Assembly: GCF_035083965.1 (NCBI RefSeq)
Contig: NC_089740.1
Location: forward strand, 15,781,552-15,845,551
Reading direction: 5' to 3'
Length of the DNA: 64,000 nt
DNA from: Branchiostoma lanceolatum
Taxonomy: Eukaryota; Chordata; Leptocardii; Amphioxiformes; Branchiostomatidae
This document shows, piece by piece, positions 29,326 through 39,600 of this stretch. The notes under the pieces are model-generated. The model searched no databases. It was not told where the DNA came from and saw only the letters and a list, made by a program, of their open reading frames with translations. Numbering within the stretch: position 1 is the first letter of the stretch; every line of letters starts with the position of its first letter. Made by a program: the position numbers and the translations under genes.

Positions 29326-30560
29326 TGAAAAGAAAGACTCGAGTTGATAAATAAGTTGTCGGTACTAGTACTAAACAGGTAATCACAGTCGAGTCCATTT
29401 TTTCCATATGCTGGCTCCTATTAGGTTCTATAGGCTTAATAATGTGTGCCTGAGCATTGCCTGTACTTCTGACAAAGTTACAGACCACCAGACCCTTCTA
29501 CTGGCGAAGTTTTATATAATAGTTGGATTAAATGACAGGGGGTAGTGAATTAGTCTGATAAAATGAAAAGTGTGTGGGGGGGGGGGGGTGAAGAAGTTGA
29601 AAAAAAGGGCCTCTTCAACCCCCACCCCCCTACATAATTTTTATTCATTTTTTGGAACGGCCCGATGTCTTTTGATATGCATCTTTAATTTATTTTCAAA
29701 GTTTTAGTTCGTTATCGACGGCTATAAGTTGGCGAACAGCATCTTACACTGACTTAAACGCCATCCCCGAGGCGCCATTGGTACATACTGAATCTGTTCA
29801 CAGCCAAATAATTTATGAGCGTTTTATTCGAACTGCCCCCCTCCCCCACACACGTACACAAATCAGTCGCAGAGGTGATATATCTATACCCGTGCGATTA
29901 TGGCACATAATTTCCCATGACGATATAGTTACCTATATATCAACTACAGCATGCAGCAGTGCCTCTATAATTTGTGAGGCCAAATATTGGTTTTCTTGCC
30001 GCTGAGATAATTTTGCACCGAAAATTTCGTCCATCGCGAGCAAGAACGTTTCAGTCTCACTAACAAATTATGTAAACATGACGTTACACTGCGTTATACA
30101 TGTTGCCGTTGGTTACCAAGTGTTTCCTTGCGGGCTCGCAAACTCCCTCCCAGGTGTATAAGTACCTGTGTGCACGGCTAACGTCTCCAGCTTTGTCCAA
30201 GACGTTTCTTTCAGCTCCGACTTTCGTCCCTTGCTTCGCCGGATATGTGCATGTCAAAGGTCACCAAGATGGCCGTCGCTTGGGTTGTTTTTTGGCGACG
30301 CTCTTAGGGAGCGAGCCTCATGGTATGATTGATTAATAGTATACTTCGTAGTATTGTGTGCTTACACCAGGTCGACCGCTAGGAGCGCGTCTTAAGTTAG
30401 ACCTGTGTTCTCTGTCCTCTATCGATAATGACTTGCAATTCGTGGTGTCTTCTTTCAATGCCATATCTGCCAGCCATTGTCCTGCCAGAGCATTTCAAGC
30501 CATGTCATGGCGACTTTTGGCGGGCATATTTTACTTTTAGATCCTTTTAGCCTTTTAACA
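29326..30560. other. Intergenic stretch with an isolated YY1-type site
   Basis: Contains a poly-G run (29577-29588). Near 30253-30275, TCAAAGGTCACCAAGATGGC closely resembles the SUOX start context at 4238-4257 and could be a promoter or start of an unrecognised + strand transcript, but the frame after the ATG closes after 12 codons. No gene is assigned. Confidence 0.35.
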
Positions 30561-30573
30561 TCGCCCCGGCTAT

Positions 30574-30618
30574 AACTAGAAAGCCCTATGTAAAACTTTT
30601 ACATAGGGCTTTCTAGTT
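30574..30618. repeat. 45-nt near-perfect palindrome
   Basis: Two 22-nt arms (AACTAGAAAGCCCTATGTAA with two further A) are exact reverse complements around a single C. Partly matching outer arms (CCCCGGCTATA and TATAGCCAGGGG) extend it to about 75 nt. Confidence 0.95.
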
Positions 30619-30642
30619 CACGTTATAGCCAGGGGGATACAA

Positions 30643-30985
30643 GCAAGAGGCTCCGCTTGCCGTCTCTCCAGTACAGACGAAAGAGGGGCGATATGATACA
30701 AGTCTTCAAGATTGTTACTGAGAGGGAGAGAATACAGCCAGAGATTTTCTTTGAAAGTGCAGGGAACGCAGTAACAAGAGGGCACAGCCTCAAGCTTAAA
30801 GTACCCTTGGCCAAATCAAACTGAAACAAGAGCACATGTGTTTAGTGCAAGGACAATAAACACTTGGAACTCCCTACCAGAGAGTGTAGTCTCCAGTGAA
30901 ACAGTTAACCAGTTCAAGAATCAACTCAGAGATCGACATTGGAAGGAGCTAATGCACGAACACGGGGGAAGCGAATAGATCAGTC
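30643..30985 (+). mobile_element. Decayed LINE reverse transcriptase C-terminal region
   Basis: Frame 1 reads KRLRLPSLQYRRKRGDMIQV and TRGHSLKLKVPLAKSN then stop. A shifted frame continues RAHVFSARTINTWNSLPESV and TVNQFKNQLRD, the standard tail of non-LTR reverse transcriptases. A frameshift at about 30820 marks it as dead. Its 5' end abuts the palindrome. Confidence 0.85.
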
Positions 30986-31063
30986 CACAACAGGCGTTGC
31001 CTTCCTCGACTGAAGATGGTATAAAGGTATAAAGGTATAAAATATGTCCCGGACCCTGAGATG

Positions 31064-31214
31064 CTCTCCAAGCAGAGGTTGGTGGAGAAGATTGTGACCT
31101 TTTCAACATGTGCCCCGTTTTCTGTTGGCACTCCCCACCAATGAGATTGCAGACAGAAACCGGGGCATATGATGAAAAAGTCACAATCTTCTCCACCAAC
31201 CTCTGCTTGGAGAG
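31064..31214. mobile_element. Foldback element A (terminal CTCTCCAAGCAGAGGTT)
   Basis: The 54-nt arms are inverted copies with about five mismatches. They start CTCTCCAAGCAGAGGTTGGT and include GGAGAAGATTGTGAC. A short loop lies between them. Confidence 0.85.
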
Positions 31215-31531
31215 TATCCCGAGAGTCGCCACGGCTAGCGAGCCAGGTCATTCATCATTCTATAATTAGATTACTCATTGGTTAGGTCAAGCTGACTTAT
31301 TTATGTGCATCTGTATTTCAATTTCTGATATGTTGTCTTTATATTTCACCTGTCTTGAAGAGTTACTTCATGTACTTAATTACTTCATATGTTGTCTTTA
31401 TATTTCACGTGCCTTGAAGAGTTACTTCATGTACTTGTCCAAGTGTCTTAACCCGAGGCCTCCGCCGATATGTGAAGACCACGACTGCCAGCAGCTGATA
31501 GTTTACGTCAAATGAATATATTACCTTCGCC

Positions 31532-31648
31532 TATTCTCCAAGCAGAGGTTCCGGTCGCGTGGGGTAGAAGTGGCTTGTTACGTCTGCCTCCCGTAAAACC
31601 CCCCGGCCACTACTACCCCACTCGACCGAAACCTCTGCTTGGAGAATA
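31532..31648. mobile_element. Foldback element B (same terminus)
   Basis: The 36-nt arms have two mismatches, starting TATTCTCCAAGCAGAGGTT, with a different interior from element A. The shared terminus defines a family; related single ends occur near 3729, 51870 and 62059. Confidence 0.85.
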
Positions 31649-32135
31649 CCTTGCCAGGTAAGGTTGTTATACGTTCTTACTGTCGGTTTTATTCGATGCA
31701 ATAAAGTAGAAATATGGAAAAATAGACCTAGGTTGTAAGTTATGTTATCTGCACATTGCCATACATTGTCACTGATGCAATTGTTGTGCAATAAATCATT
31801 TTCTTGTTTTCGGCCGTGCGTGTGTGTGTACCTATCAGATCTCGATAATTCGTGGATGTATGTTTATATTTGGAAGGTTGGCTAAAAGAAGAAATTGCAT
31901 CATTATTAATCCCCCATACCCTAACGACGTTACATGGACTTCCGGTTTTGGTATCTTTTGTTCTAGACGTGATCTTGAGTATGGTGATGACTTTTCGGAG
32001 GTAGATAAATGTTTGGGTCTTTTTTCCCACTGCGGTGCCCATTTGTTTATAGCGTTATAACGAAGCGTGTTTTTGCGTTTCGGCGCGCATGGCTTTTACC
32101 TTCAAGCAAGGAGGAAGGAAGGAAGCTTGGTTCAA

Positions 32136-32205
32136 CACTGTGTCGCAGATTTGCATGTGACACAGGACGGCGCAGATTTGCATGTGACACAGGACGGCGA
32201 CCGCA
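32136..32205 (+). repeat. 27-nt duplication with POU octamer
   Basis: CGCAGATTTGCATGTGACAC plus AGGACGG occurs twice in tandem; each copy contains ATTTGCAT. Confidence 0.85.
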
Positions 32206-32404
32206 TGTAACTGCTACAACTGTTCGGAAATATCATTGCATTGTGGTTTCGGACTTTGATATCCTGAAAAATGACCATATTACATCTATTCCACAAGATT
32301 GCAGAAGAAAAAAAATGATTTCGTCAAGAAAACGACCAAAAATCGGCATAAATGATACCATATAGTAAGGTTATAGCATTACGTCCAGTGTGAATAGTTA
32401 CGTA

Positions 32405-32476
32405 CCGCAGCTTGGCCGATCTGGCAACGCGAAGCGCTTCGGACCCAGAAGATCCGGGTTCGTCTCCGTGCATGGA
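32405..32476 (+). tRNA. tRNA-Arg(TCG)-like relic
   Basis: GCAGCTTGGCCGATCTGGCA resembles a D-arm/A box, then CTTCGGA...AGAAGAT (anticodon-loop-like) and CCGGGTTCG (T arm). The acceptor and anticodon stems pair poorly, so this is more likely a tRNA pseudogene or SINE head than a working tRNA. Confidence 0.3.
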
Positions 32477-32479
32477 TTT

Positions 32480-33680
32480 CTTTTTCTTTTTAGATATTGA
32501 ATATCAAAAATATATATTGATATTATATTAATCTATCAATATCATATTTATGAATATCATTTTTTTTCATTAATAAATAAAGAAATATTTTATATTTGTT
32601 ATTTTTAAATATTCATTTAATATATACAAGGCCTTTGTCTTATGAACAGGACTTCATAGATTCCAAACCCGGCATTCGAATTTTTCTGTTCATTGTAATG
32701 GAAAATACCGTGCAGCGGCTCCTATGCGCGGTAAGATGATTCTTGCAAAACACTCCCCACTAAACTTCTATCCCCGATGTAAACAGAGGCTCTTGATGTT
32801 GTTTGCAAAACAGCGATTCTTTGTTACAGTAGCAAATGCTCCATTGTTCAGTATCGACTTCATTCAGACAACACGGACGTGGAAAGTGGCGCCCCTCGGC
32901 ACAAAACTATGGGAATTTTCATGAATTTTAGCAAAATTACCCAGGAAAATAAGGAAGAAATGTTGTAAATGCGGAAACCAGAATAATACGGATGAGGTAG
33001 CTGTTGATTTGTTTGACATTTGGTAGTCATTTTAGATAGAACCTTAGCTGTTATGAACTTCTATTTCACTTAATTACCATAGTGCTGATGATTCAATGGT
33101 GCTTTTTCAAATTTTATGTTTTATTGCGTGCCATGTACATAATTACATTGATAGCTTTTATAATGAGCCTATTATACATTTTACAAATAAGTACAAGTTG
33201 TAGGCCAAGACCAGCTTTTTCAAAAGCACTTAAGTTAAGTGACGTAACTTCAAAATTGCTTTCCCCAATCTGCCTTTCTCTATTAAAACAGTACTCATAT
33301 CCCAAAATGACAATTTTTCTTATAGACTGAACAGCCCTTGAGTGACTTCCTCTGGCAGATTTTACTTCAAGTAAAGGGAAAAGACAATTCACACTTATAA
33401 ACGTAGCCGAAACGCCAGCTTTTTTTAAAAGCTCTTGTTTCTTCTAATTCCTACGTTCCTCCGGAGTGCTTCGTGCGTTTTCATTAGACCATTCGTTTCG
33501 CAATTCTTCGTGGGTTTTTAATATCATAACTTAATAAGATTTGTATAATTGCAGAGTGCTTCTTGTGTTTTTCATAAATATGTACGGATACTTAGGCAGG
33601 CACTCCTTGTTTTCTTCCTAGAATTCTAAATTGAGAAGCTCGAAAAGACCATACCACATCAAGCTAACATCGACACAAGA
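32480..33680. other. AT-rich intergenic stretch
   Basis: No gene recognised. 32480-32640 is almost purely A/T with repeated TATCAATAT-type motifs. Confidence 0.4.
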
Positions 33681-33684
33681 TACA

Positions 33685-34753
33685 CAGTAACATTGAACCA
33701 ACTTTATTTCATGTTTTCTTAATCATTGCAGGTCTTACGGCGGCCAATTCGTGTTGTAATACAAACCGACAAATACAGGCCACGTGATATACATTACCAC
33801 CCACCACCTTATGGCCGGCAAGTCGGCAAGCTTACTTTTAGGCGGCCCACAAAAATGCACTGATTGCGACTTGTTGCAAGAGTACAACTTAACCAAAGGC
33901 TACCAACTACATCTGCAGAAATGAGGCGAAAAACGTTAAAAAGCCGCATGTTATTATGTTACACCAGACTTTGTTTACAGAGTTTTGCCGACACCATTTT
34001 GAGTTGCGCTGCTTACAACAGGTTTAACACAAAGATGTGACAATACGGCCGAACTATCGGTGTTGTTTCTACAACTTCGCAATCGTACAACAGGCACAGA
34101 ATGTACATAATTCCTGGAGCAGGTTCGTGCATCAAGAACACATCTTCAGACAAAATGTGGACACTGTCTTAGAACTTGCTATAATCTCAAGATGTATCTT
34201 TCAAGATTGTCTTATAACTAAGCATCACGTGGAGACAGAACGATAAAGACTGTCTTACAATTTGACACCACTTGGAGCTTGGTATTACCTTACGCACCAG
34301 CATATACAGGATTCAAACATGTTTCTGACTCTAGCAAAGAAAACATCAGCAATCGGTTTCCACAACTTTTTGGTCCATGTCTCAACAATACCACTACTAA
34401 AGTTGACAAACAAAAACAAGTAAAATAAGACAGGTTTACTTAAACGTAAAGGGCTGAAATTCATCTGACAAATGATTTGTGTTGACTTTTTACTTGACCA
34501 CATAGTCCGCTAGAAAGGTACAGAGAAAAAAAATAATGTCACTCTCAGTACATTATATAAAGCCTTACACGCTTACATGTTATTGGAGGTGCCATCCAAT
34601 TTCACATTGTTTAAAACATCTTAATTTGAGTCATGTGTTTACTGACATGATCAAAATCTCAAATTAAAGTGCGAACTTTTACTCCGACTACAGCGAGTGA
34701 AAAACAACAAACAGTCTATACAAAATGTCCCTCCTACTCTACACCCTGCAGTA
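33685..34753 (-). other. Probable SAFB-like 3' UTR
   Basis: Runs from the stop codon to a candidate AATAAA on the - strand (33708-33703). No coding potential. Confidence 0.45.
33703..33708 (-). terminator. Candidate polyadenylation signal, SAFB-like gene
   Basis: TTTATT on the + strand (AATAAA on -), about 1.05 kb after the stop codon. Confidence 0.4.
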
Positions 34754-36642
34754 CTAGTACCTGCGGGCAGGCGGCGCCCTGCTGTAGGGGTCGAACCTGT
34801 TGTCCTGCGCGGGCTTGTGCCTGTCGGGCCCGCCGAACCCGCCCACGGCCGGCGCTCTGCTGAGCAGCTGCGTGGCTGGCGGCGGCTGAGCGTGGTGCTG
34901 CGGGGCCGCGCTGATGTAGCCTCCCGCCGTCCGCTGGTGCTGCGACATGGTACCGGCGCTAACGGCCAGGACGCCCCGCGTGCCGCCGCGGGAGTCCACC
35001 TGCTGCTGCCCCATGGAGCCCGGCCAGCGCTCCCCCAGACGGTTCACCGTCGGGTTCTCCAGCCCGCCCATCGGCCAGCCGTGTCCGTCTGTTCCCGGCT
35101 GCCGCTGGGGCTCCGCCTTCCGCAGCCGGTCTCCGCTGCTCCAGTCGCGGGAGTCGCCCCCGCGGGACGGCGCGCTGCCCAGCAGCCCCGGCCGGTTGTC
35201 GCCCACGGTGGAGATCTGCCGGTCGCTGTAGGAGGACGCCGATGCCCGCGGCGCCACGGCTCGGCTCCTGTCGTCGGGCGGGGCCGGACCCCAGTCGTCC
35301 CGCGGCGGCCCCTGCTCTCGGGGGCGGCGATCATCTAGGGGAAAACGGGAGTCGTGACTTTGCATTCCTACTGGAGCTGGCTCCCGACCCCCATACGACA
35401 TACTGCTAGTGGGATTACTCATACCTTTAGAGATGGGATCCATACCTCCTCGCATGGCCGCACTGCCCGCCACCCGGGCTCGGCCGTCGCGCCGCTCGCT
35501 CGGTAGGCTCCGCTCCGACTTCCACTCCTCCCGGGACGGCCGGGGGCTGCTGCGCCGGTGCGGGCTGCGGGACCTGTCCGGGCGCTCCGCCGGGCGCTCT
35601 CGTGGCGGGACCCGGGTGCCGCGGGGCATCCGGTCCGGCTCGGGCGGGTGGCCCCGCTCGGTACGGGCGCCTCGCTCCCGCGGGCCCGGGGGTGTGCGGC
35701 GGCTGGGAACGGTCGGCGTTCTGCGTGTGTCACGATCGCGGATGTCCCGCCGGGGCTCGTCCCGTCGTGCTTGGTCTTCGCGCCGAGGGGGGATGTCGTC
35801 TCGCCGCGGTGGGACGTCCCGGGAGTTCTCGTTGTAGCGTGACGGCGGCTGGTCGTCTCGGCGCTGCGTGTTGTCGCGGCGGTCGTACCGCTCGACCCTG
35901 CGTTCGTACGGGTCGGGAGGCGGCGCCGCCGAGCGGTGGTCCACGTCACGCGTGTAGCCGGCCCCGCGCTCGCGGTTATCGTAGTCGTTGAAGCGGTTTG
36001 TTTCCGGAGCGTTACGGTGGAAGTCGCCCTCGTACTGTCTCTTGGGCTCGCTCCAGTAGGAGTCCCTCTCGCGGGGAGCCTCCAGCGCCCGCTTCAGCTG
36101 CCTCCGCTCCTCCTCGAGCTGCAGCTGCAGCCGCCGCGTCTCCTCCCGCTCACGGGCGATCCGCTCCTGCTCGCGGGCGCGCTCCCGCTCGATCCGCATC
36201 CGCTCCCTCTCTAGCCGCTCGCGCTCCTGCTTCTCCCGCTCCAGGCGCTCTCTCTCCCGCTGGAGTCGCTCCCGCTCGCGCTGCAGCTTCTCCCGTTCCT
36301 CCCGCTCCCGCTGGATGATCTCCCGCTGCCGCTCTCTCTCCCGCCTCTCCCTCTCGGCGCGCCGGCGCTCCATCTCCCGGAGCTCTCTCTCCCGTTGCCG
36401 CTGCCTCTCTCTCTCCCGCTGCTCCTTGATCTTGTCGAAGGACAGGATCTCCCCCTGCTTCTCCTTGCTGCCCTTGCGCGGCTGCTGACCGTCCTTCTCC
36501 TTAGACTTGGAGTCCCGCTTGGAGTCCTTCACGGTGACCACGGGTTCTCCCTTCTTCTTGTCCATCACGACGGTGCGAGTTCCTTCCTTCCCGTCTTTGT
36601 CCGTGCCTTCCTTCTCTCCCCCTTCTTTGTCTTTCGCTGCTG
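34754..36642 (-). CDS. SAFB: SAFB-like exon 12: R/E-rich helix and Gly/Arg tail
   Basis: Acceptor TTCTTCCCTAG|CA; 629 codons. The first part carries [20 protein letters not shown] and a long Arg/Glu coiled-coil, as in SAFB; then RS/RD-rich and Gly/Pro/Arg-rich sequence ends PARRY-TAG. The high GC makes several long open frames on the + strand, which are shadows. Confidence 0.93.
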
Positions 36643-39600
36643 CTAGGGAAGAAAAAAACACAACAGTTAACATCTGATGACAGACATACTTAACAGAAAG
36701 AACTTCAAGTTTGGAAGGAAACTAGGGATGTGAAAGTCCTAATTCATTTAAATACCTAAATATGAATATATAAATTACATAAGAATAGCAACTGAATAGT
36801 TGTCATCTATCTATTTCATTTTATTCAACCAGTGAGAGTGAGTGAGTGAGGAACAACATGTCAACACTTGGGCAATTTTCAAAGGGCCCTGCCAGCGTAC
36901 ATGAATAAAACACAGCACAAAAACACTTTATTTTCAAAATAAAACAAGAGTGCATAGTAAATGAGGTATAAAGTATATCAATGGTAAAGAACATCATGAT
37001 AAAACCAGAAAGCAACTGGTACAATGAAACAAATATGATGTAAACAATTGAAAATGCAGATCAATGTTGTCATATGATAAATGCAACATAAACAGGAATC
37101 ATATGGTGAGACATTCCAGGTTAAAGGAACGTGCTTAAATGAAGCAACAGAAACTGCTGTGTGTGGTTGAGATAGAAGAGAGTTCCATAGAGCTGCACCA
37201 GTAGAGGACAGGGATTTATTTCTGTACTGTAGATGAGCTTTGGGCAGTTGCAGACTACCCTGTGCTTTAAGCATGTTATGAGAGTGAACCTCCCTCAGAG
37301 ACAAGATATGGGGAGGGGATATGCCATTCAGTGCCTTAATACGAGCACTGCTGTGTTCCTTTTTTAATTTCTACCACTGGGGTCCATCCTAGTAATGGGT
37401 GCAGTATGGTTTCAGTAGGAGTGCAGCAACCTAGGATCAGACCTAGTTTTGTAGATTCTGAAGTTGATTTGTGTAACCCTTGCTACCTTATCCTAGGCAG
37501 TACAGTAACAAATAGAGGAACATTCGAGCCTTATACCATTGAGAAAGCCACACCAAGGCGAAACTTGTCTGGATGTGGGCTTGAATAAAGTTCTAAACAA
37601 GGACTATGCGGCTATAGCGTCTTTTCTGAAGATACGGCATGAGCGTGTACGGTTTGCTTCAGGTTGCCCACTACTAAATACAGCAACACTGACACATTGA
37701 TGAAGGTTAGACAACCAGGTAATAAGATACACAAGTCATTGACAAAAGGTTGTGGATGCTGCCTGAAATGCCTGATTGTTTCCACAATCTATCACGTTGC
37801 TTGAGTAACTGTGAACCTCGGAAAACAGTGATGTGCACATTGCGGGTGGGGTTAAGTGAGAGTTTGTTTGTAGTGAACCACTTATTTTGAGCAACACGAT
37901 GTCATGATCAAGTGTGTTGACAGTCTGGGACTCCCGCTTCTTCGGTAAGAAAATATCAAGGCATGACCACTAACTCCTCCCCCCCCATAAGTCTCCAAGT
38001 TTTTGTTTGCTTGTTTGAACCTTTGTTTATTCATGAGAAGCTCAAGCCAGCCTGCAGTTGTGTAGATGTTACCATTCGTCAGGATGACATGTATTGAAGT
38101 GGTGGAAGTGTTGGCAACTCAGTTGGTACTGTAATTCACTTTAAGTTCACGGTTGCAAAATTTCACGGTGTAAGAAAAATGGACATTTTCACTAAACTTT
38201 AACTTCACGGTGGCAGCAAGTGATTAACAGAAAGTATGTGTGGAGGAATCATAAATAGGTTTTTCACTGTGATGATAAGTTCACGGTCCAGAGGTGACAG
38301 TGAAAACAGTGAACCTAAAGTTACAGTGAAAGAAACAATAATTACAGTATGTAACATACAGGGCGACCTTATACAGTAATAAGCTGCCCTAATGGACATG
38401 TGTTGTTTGTAATTAAGCATTCAGCCCCCCTCTTTATTAGGTCTCATCACTAAGTTTATCCATGCATTTATCAAATTTAAGACAGACTCTGTGGTACTCA
38501 GATGGAGGGCGGCACATGCCACAAGATTCACTCCCAAGACATCATAACACAAAGAAAAACATGTTTTTAAAAGTTGTCTACGGTAATGAAAATTTAATCA
38601 TAGAAAGTTCCTGTGAAGGTATTTTCAAAGCGACCAGTGTTCTTGTTGATCTATTTTCAATCAACCATTTGATTAATAATAATATTTGATAATATTTATC
38701 GACAGTGTTGAGTGGACCTTAAAGCTTGTTCACCCATGTAGTGCAATTTGTCCATTTTACCTGGAGCAGTTTTTTCTCCGGTGCTGCGGCGGGTCTGAGA
38801 CGCCGAGCGCTTCTCCTCCTCCTTCTTCTCCTCCTTCTCATCTTTCTTCTCTTCCGGCTTCTTCTCCGCCTCCTTCTTATCCTTGTCCTCCTTCTTTGGC
38901 GCTGGTTTCCGGGCGTCGGCAGACGGTTTCCGGGCGGAGCTGGAGCGGAGGTCTCTTTTTTCCGGCTCCTTTTTCTCCGGAGGCTTCTTGGAGGAGCTGG
39001 AGGGGTCGTTCTTCGCCTGGGAGTTTCCAGAGAAGGAACTTTGGTTTATGATCAGGTTGGTTTAAGAAATCTACCTATCAAATTGTATCACTCAGGCCTG
39101 TGCTAGTTTGTACCAGTCTGTGCTAGTTCCTGACAGGATGTGCTAGTCTATGCTACTCTATACCAACATGTTCTACTCTCTGCTAGGCTGTACCAGCTTG
39201 TGCTAGCCTGTGCTACTTTTTCTACTCTGTGCTACTTTGTGCCAGCTTGCGCTAGTCTGTGCCAGTCTATAGTGGTCCCAGTTTATACTGTATGACTGTA
39301 TAGCAGTGCCTAGCAGTCTGCACTGCCCCAGCACTCCTACTCACCCTCTCGACTGAGATCATGCGCCCGTGCAGCTCTGTGCGGTGCAGGTGTGTGATGC
39401 AGCGGGCAGCTTCTTCACTGGACGACATGGTCACAAACCCGTAACATCGGGCACCTGGGCTTCGCGCGTTGGTCACCACCTTCGCTCCCACCACCTGCAC
39501 ACAGAGAGGACAACACGGGTGAACATTTCTCTCAGCAAAGGACCCATAGGGTACATTGAGCATTACCAGACAGTGAACATTTCCTCTCAGCAAAGGACCC

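Noticed and set aside
33114-33392. 92-codon - strand frame
   Set aside because: No recognisable motif, AT-rich composition, no splice partners.
34697-36318. Long GC-rich + strand frames opposite SAFB exon 12
   Set aside because: Shadows of the Arg-rich exon; the - strand frame carries the SAFB signature and correct splice phases.
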